Source of the DNA: Autumnicola musiva
Lineage (GTDB): Bacteria; Bacteroidota; Bacteroidia; Flavobacteriales; Flavobacteriaceae
Assembly: GCF_031846585.1 (NCBI RefSeq)
Contig: NZ_JAVRHK010000001.1
Span: forward strand, 62,001-126,000
Direction: 5' to 3'
Length of the DNA stretch: 64,000 nt
Shown here: piece after piece, positions 61,427 through 64,000 of the stretch
How the letters are laid out: each line of letters starts with the position of its first letter
How positions within the stretch are numbered: position 1 is the stretch's first letter
The notes under the pieces: generated by a model
Database searches by the model: none
Seen by the model: the letters and a program-made list of their open reading frames with translations, nothing else
Told to the model about the DNA's origin: nothing
Translations under genes and position numbers: made by a program

Positions 61427-61894
61427 ATGATTGTTATGAAACAAATTGCCGTAATGTTTTCCTTTTACACTTTATGTGCTTTAAATCTCCAAGCACAAAC
61501 CAAAATATTTAATCTTGCCGAAGTTGATGAAGCACCCTTTATTATTAAATGCGCTGACAGCCTTAACAGCAAAGAATGTTTTACTACCGGGTTAAATGAA
61601 TATATTCATCAAAACATAGATATCATGAAGTTGGTGGACCATCGAAATTTACCAGGCAAAGCCTATGTACAATTTATAGTTACTGAGGAAGCAGTAGTTA
61701 GACAGGTAAATGTTAGAACACGAAATAAATTTTTAAAAGAAGAGGCGTTGCGATTATTTGCTGATTTAAAGATAGAACATCCTGCCAGGAAAAATTCGAA
61801 GAATGTTGCCATACAACATGTGATCCCCATTACCTTTAATACTGAAGTTTTTAAAAGTTACAAAGATTTTGAAAGGAATGGAAAGAAGCAATAA
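61427..61894 (+). CDS. secreted stand-alone TonB_C-like protein
   Basis: 155 aa from ATG 61427, or 152 from ATG 61436, which gives the cleaner signal peptide (MKQIAVMFSFYTLCALNLQAQ). The mature domain follows the TonB C-terminal plan of the two tonB genes: APFIIKCADSLNSKECFTT (Cys42, Cys51), then KAYVQFIVTEEAVVRQVNVRTRNKFLKEEALRLFADLKIEHPARKNSKNVAIQHVIPITF, but with no membrane anchor or linker. It is free in the periplasm, so it cannot couple to ExbBD by itself. It lies in an accessory patch between maeB and queG. The function is unknown. Confidence 0.7.
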   Translation: MIVMKQIAVMFSFYTLCALNLQAQTKIFNLAEVDEAPFIIKCADSLNSKECFTTGLNEYIHQNIDIMKLVDHRNLPGKAYVQFIVTEEAVVRQVNVRTRNKFLKEEALRLFADLKIEHPARKNSKNVAIQHVIPITFNTEVFKSYKDFERNGKKQ

Positions 61895-61904
61895 ACCCAC
61901 AGCA

Positions 61905-61975
61905 CTAACTTTGCAGATATTTAAGGTTTCGTTTCAATCCCTCCTATTTGTTCTTTTTACGGCCGATTTTTTTTG
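61905..61975 (-). pseudogene. duplicated, decayed 3' end of queG
   Basis: On the minus strand this reads KKSAVKRT, then after a one-base slip EGLKRNLKYLQS and a stop at 61907-61905. The live queG ends KKSAVKRTKYEGLIRNLRFLEK. Nucleotide identity is high over about 55 bases, with patchy similarity on to about 62010. The substitutions are amino-acid-like (I to K, RF to KY), so this is a diverged homologous end rather than a fresh copy. It lies 1.3 kb from the live end in direct orientation, with the sigma-factor pair between. Confidence 0.7.
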
Positions 61976-62029
61976 AAAATGACTGAATAAGGTACCACTG
62001 CAACTCTCTTCCTTAACATAAGATGATAG

Positions 62030-62638
62030 CTAATTTTTCATTAATTCCTCCATATCTTCAATGGTGCTTTCCAATTTAGCCAGCAAACTTCCGTAGATTA
62101 TTTTAGTACTTATTCGATAAGCTAAAACTCCTAATACTGAAAGCAATGCAGCCACACCCGAAAAAATCAAAATTTCCTCAGATAACGGGAGTTGCTTAAA
62201 GCCGGTCATTAGTTTGCTACCCCTAAAAAACATCCAATACGCTGGAATAGTCACTAAAGGAAATCCAACTCCCATGAGCCATGTAGAATATCTCATAATA
62301 CTTTTAACCTGAGTTCTATAGTTTAAGAGATAATCATAGGTGCTATTTCTAACATCAAGTGTATCCAGCTCTTTCAGCTTTTTCTTGTTCAAAAAATAAA
62401 GTACAGTAATTAAAGCAGCAACATAAAAACCCAGCAAGAGTTTACCCATAAAAACCAGGATACCAAAAATCACAACTCCAACTGGAATTAAGCTTAAATT
62501 ATCCTTTTTAGTGGCCCTCTTTATTTGTTCAATAAGAAGTGCCGATTTCCTTTCATACAAATTTGACACCACCGGAGCCGAAAGTTTTTCTTCAGCTTCA
62601 AATCCTTTTTTCCAGATATTTTCAATAGATTTTTCCAT
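62030..62638 (-). CDS. membrane protein paired with an ECF sigma factor (candidate anti-sigma factor)
   Basis: 202 aa from ATG 62638. A soluble N-terminal helical segment of about 48 residues (NIWKKGFEAEEKLSAPVVSNLYERKSALLIEQIKRATKK) precedes four membrane helices (about residues 49-67, 68-86, 118-136 and 152-173) and an acidic C-terminal helix (LESTIEDMEELMKN). Overlap of 17 bases with the sigma gene implies coupled translation. Cytoplasmic N-terminal segment plus membrane helices is the plan of membrane anti-sigma factors, but no zinc-anti-sigma HxxxCxxC motif is seen. The role is inferred from context. Confidence 0.65.
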   Translation of the reverse strand: MEKSIENIWKKGFEAEEKLSAPVVSNLYERKSALLIEQIKRATKKDNLSLIPVGVVIFGILVFMGKLLLGFYVAALITVLYFLNKKKLKELDTLDVRNSTYDYLLNYRTQVKSIMRYSTWLMGVGFPLVTIPAYWMFFRGSKLMTGFKQLPLSEEILIFSGVAALLSVLGVLAYRISTKIIYGSLLAKLESTIEDMEELMKN

Positions 62639-63113
62639 CAAGTATTTTTTTGATTTGTTTCTTAATTCGGGTTATTCTCACCCCAATATTATTTGGTGTA
62701 GTTCCAATTATTTCTGCAATTTCTTTATAAGATTTTTCTTCCAGGTAAAGCAAAATTATAGCACGGTCTAATTCTGATAGTTGCCGTATTGCCCTATACA
62801 ATAATTGTAAAGATTCATCCTGGAAGGAGTTTTCGGCATCTGGGATATTTTGCACTTCAATGTGATCGGAAGAATAAACCTGTTTCTTTTTCCTCTTCCT
62901 TAAAAGGCTCATACATACATTAAGGGAAATCCTGTAAACCCAGGTAGACCATTTTGACTTTTCCTGAAAGTTTTTACGGCTATTCCATATTTGCAGACAA
63001 ACCTCCTGGTAATAGTCCTGAAAATCCTCTTCTGTATCGGTATATGCCCTGCATATCTTAATGATAATCCCGGCGTATGGCAGAATAAACTGGGTGTAGA
63101 AATCTTTACTCAA
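62622..63113 (-). CDS. ECF-family RNA polymerase sigma factor
   Basis: 163 aa. Region 2 includes AGIIIKICRAYTDTEEDFQDYYQEVCLQIWNSRKNFQEKSKWSTWVYRISLNVCMSLLRKRKKK (the -10 recognition and core-binding helices). After a short linker, region 4 has AIRQLSELDRAIILLYLEEKSYKEIAEIIGTTPNNIGVRITRIKKQIKKIL with a clear helix-turn-helix. No extra domains. It is followed by a membrane partner and lies between two copies of the queG 3' end, so it looks like an inserted pair. A target regulon cannot be read from the window. Confidence 0.92.
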   Translation of the reverse strand: MSKDFYTQFILPYAGIIIKICRAYTDTEEDFQDYYQEVCLQIWNSRKNFQEKSKWSTWVYRISLNVCMSLLRKRKKKQVYSSDHIEVQNIPDAENSFQDESLQLLYRAIRQLSELDRAIILLYLEEKSYKEIAEIIGTTPNNIGVRITRIKKQIKKILDGKIY

Positions 63114-63226
63114 AATGGTCTTTACCTGTTTAGTGACAAAAAAACCGGTTTATTACAATAACTGAAAAAAAATTTGTGATGCTGTGATACACAGATATAG
63201 ACAATGAAGGACTTAAATAATATATA

Positions 63227-63313
63227 TTGCGATTATTTAAGCTATTTCTCTAAAAACCTGAGATTTCGTATCAATCCCTCATATTTTGTTCTTTTTACAG
63301 CCGATTTTTTAAA
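63227..63313. repeat. right-hand direct repeat (live queG 3' end and downstream bases)
   Basis: This segment matches 61911-61975. Shared blocks include TTTCG, TCAATCCCTC, TTGTTCTTTTTAC and GCCGATTTTTT in the same order and spacing. A short match just beyond the live stop (TTGC, then ATTTAAG; 63227-63241 against 61911-61925) is interrupted by about 22 bases present only here. The repeat flanks the sigma-factor pair. Confidence 0.6.
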
Positions 63314-64000
63314 GATTTCATTGAAGGTTTCTTTGGTAATTTCCTGCCAATCTTTTTTATCATTTTCCAGCAGTTGCGGGTGCGGGTTAAAAAGCGGCTC
63401 ATTATGTGGTTTTGAAAACCGGTTCCAGGGACAAACGTCCTGGCAAACATCACAGCCAAACATCCAGTCGTCAAACTTATCTTTGTAAGAGTTTGGCAGC
63501 TCATCTTTAAGTTCAATCGTGAAGTAAGAAATACATTTGCTGCCATCTACCTTATAAGGTTCCACAATGGCATCTGTAGGACAGGCATCAATGCATGCGG
63601 TACAGCTTCCGCAGTGATCGGTAACCGGCATGTCATATTCCAGATCCAGGTCTACAATAAGTTCAGCAATAAAAAAGAAGGAGCCGGTTTGTTTGGAAAG
63701 CAGATTGGAATTTTTACCAATCCAGCCCAGTCCACTTCTGGCGGCCCAGGCTTTATCCAAAACAGGCGCCGAATCTACAAAAGCACGGCCTTCAATTTCC
63801 CCAATTTCATCCTGCATGAAATTAAGCAACTGCTTCAGTTTATCTTTTATCACAAAATGATAATCCCGGCCGAAGGCATATTTGCTGATTTTATAAGAAT
63901 CGTTATTTTGAAAATCGTGAGGATAGTAATTCAGCAACAGGGAAATTACACTTTTTGAACCGGGAACGAGTTTTGTGGGATCAAGGCGTTTATCAAAATG
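63242..64000 (-). CDS. queG: epoxyqueuosine reductase (5' end beyond window)
   Basis: 253 codons are visible; the start lies past position 64000. It reduces epoxyqueuosine to queuosine in tRNA using a corrinoid and two [4Fe-4S] clusters. The upstream in-frame sequence (HFDKRLDPTKLVPGSKSVISLLLNYYPHD) and GLGWIGKNSNLLSKQTGSFFFIAELIVDLDLE are typical. The ferredoxin-like cluster motifs are CGSCTACIDACPTDAI and CISYFTIELK with CDVCQDVCPWNRF. The last residues (KKSAVKRTKYEGLIRNLRFLEK) recur in decayed form 1.3 kb downstream. Confidence 0.95.
   Translation of the reverse strand, partial: HFDKRLDPTKLVPGSKSVISLLLNYYPHDFQNNDSYKISKYAFGRDYHFVIKDKLKQLLNFMQDEIGEIEGRAFVDSAPVLDKAWAARSGLGWIGKNSNLLSKQTGSFFFIAELIVDLDLEYDMPVTDHCGSCTACIDACPTDAIVEPYKVDGSKCISYFTIELKDELPNSYKDKFDDWMFGCDVCQDVCPWNRFSKPHNEPLFNPHPQLLENDKKDWQEITKETFNEIFKKSAVKRTKYEGLIRNLRFLEK

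Noticed and set aside
1..64000. CRISPR arrays, insertion sequences, prophage, rRNA, or integrase genes
   Set aside because: None seen on either strand; the only mobile-element-like signal is the duplicated queG end.

Overview
The window is a stretch of chromosome from a member of the Bacteroidota, almost certainly Flavobacteriaceae (Gramella/Salegentibacter/Zunongwangia-like; the genus is a guess). The signs are moderate-to-low GC, Bacteroidota-type promoters (TTG or TTTG, then TAnnTTTG), type IX secretion and gliding genes (sprA, porP/sprF-like, a remB-like gene), fused C-terminal PiT transporters, Skp/OmpH pairs behind bamA, and typical family gene orders such as maeB-ruvA-sprA-gcvH-vanZ-tonB. 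Nearly all of it is core genome. I see no insertion sequence, prophage, CRISPR array or rRNA.

Layout. 1-4570 (minus): envelope block with a CNNM-type membrane protein (cut by the window edge), a small membrane protein, lptC, a TPR protein, an outer-membrane protein and coaX. 4675-4747: tRNA-Phe(GAA) with its own promoter and terminator. 4844-6098: a divergent Lrp-type regulator and TauE/SafE-type permease, both frameshifted. 6252-8810: arsenic operon (arsR, DUF6428-like gene, arsC-type phosphatase-fold reductase, acr3) with two matching operators. 8898-12385: clpX, clpP, tig. 12472-15778: small holin-like membrane protein, an SGNH-hydrolase lipoprotein and a FadL-type porin. 15896-19048: alpha/beta hydrolase, pdxJ, a CBS-domain protein, nadK. 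19155-24613: DUF6089-type outer-membrane protein, uppS, bamA and two Skp/OmpH chaperones, then murI, a PorP/SprF-like gene, a two-headed NfuA-like protein and a PiT phosphate transporter. 30174-33166: a DUF255/SSP411-type protein behind a structured leader, and an MscS channel. 33178-40957: tsaB and a six-gene MacAB-TolC-like efflux operon. 41151-46332: cytochrome oxidase subunits III, III-like and IV, ctaB, and assembly factors (SCO, a degenerate SCO paralogue, DUF420, a small CxxC protein). 46396-58258: remB-like gene, two tonB genes, vanZ, gcvH and the 2390-residue SprA. 58264-61223: ruvA and maeB. 61224-64000: a scrambled accessory patch ending in queG.

The genes work together mostly as envelope biogenesis. 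BamA and Skp insert outer-membrane proteins, LptC exports LPS, UppS, MurI and CoaX supply precursors, TonB proteins energise outer-membrane receptors, and SprA with its partners secretes and anchors surface proteins.

The most unusual signal is at 61224-63313. An ECF sigma factor and its membrane partner sit between two direct copies of the 3' end of queG. One copy is the live gene end; the other is a decayed but homologous end (EGLKRNLKYLQS, then stop, against EGLIRNLRFLEK, then stop). Just beyond it, a secreted TonB_C-like gene is flanked by a 17-base repeat that marks the decayed tail of a second such gene. This looks like gene-end-targeted insertion or repeated allelic recombination at the maeB-queG junction. 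I did not find a wholly new multi-gene defence or metabolic system.
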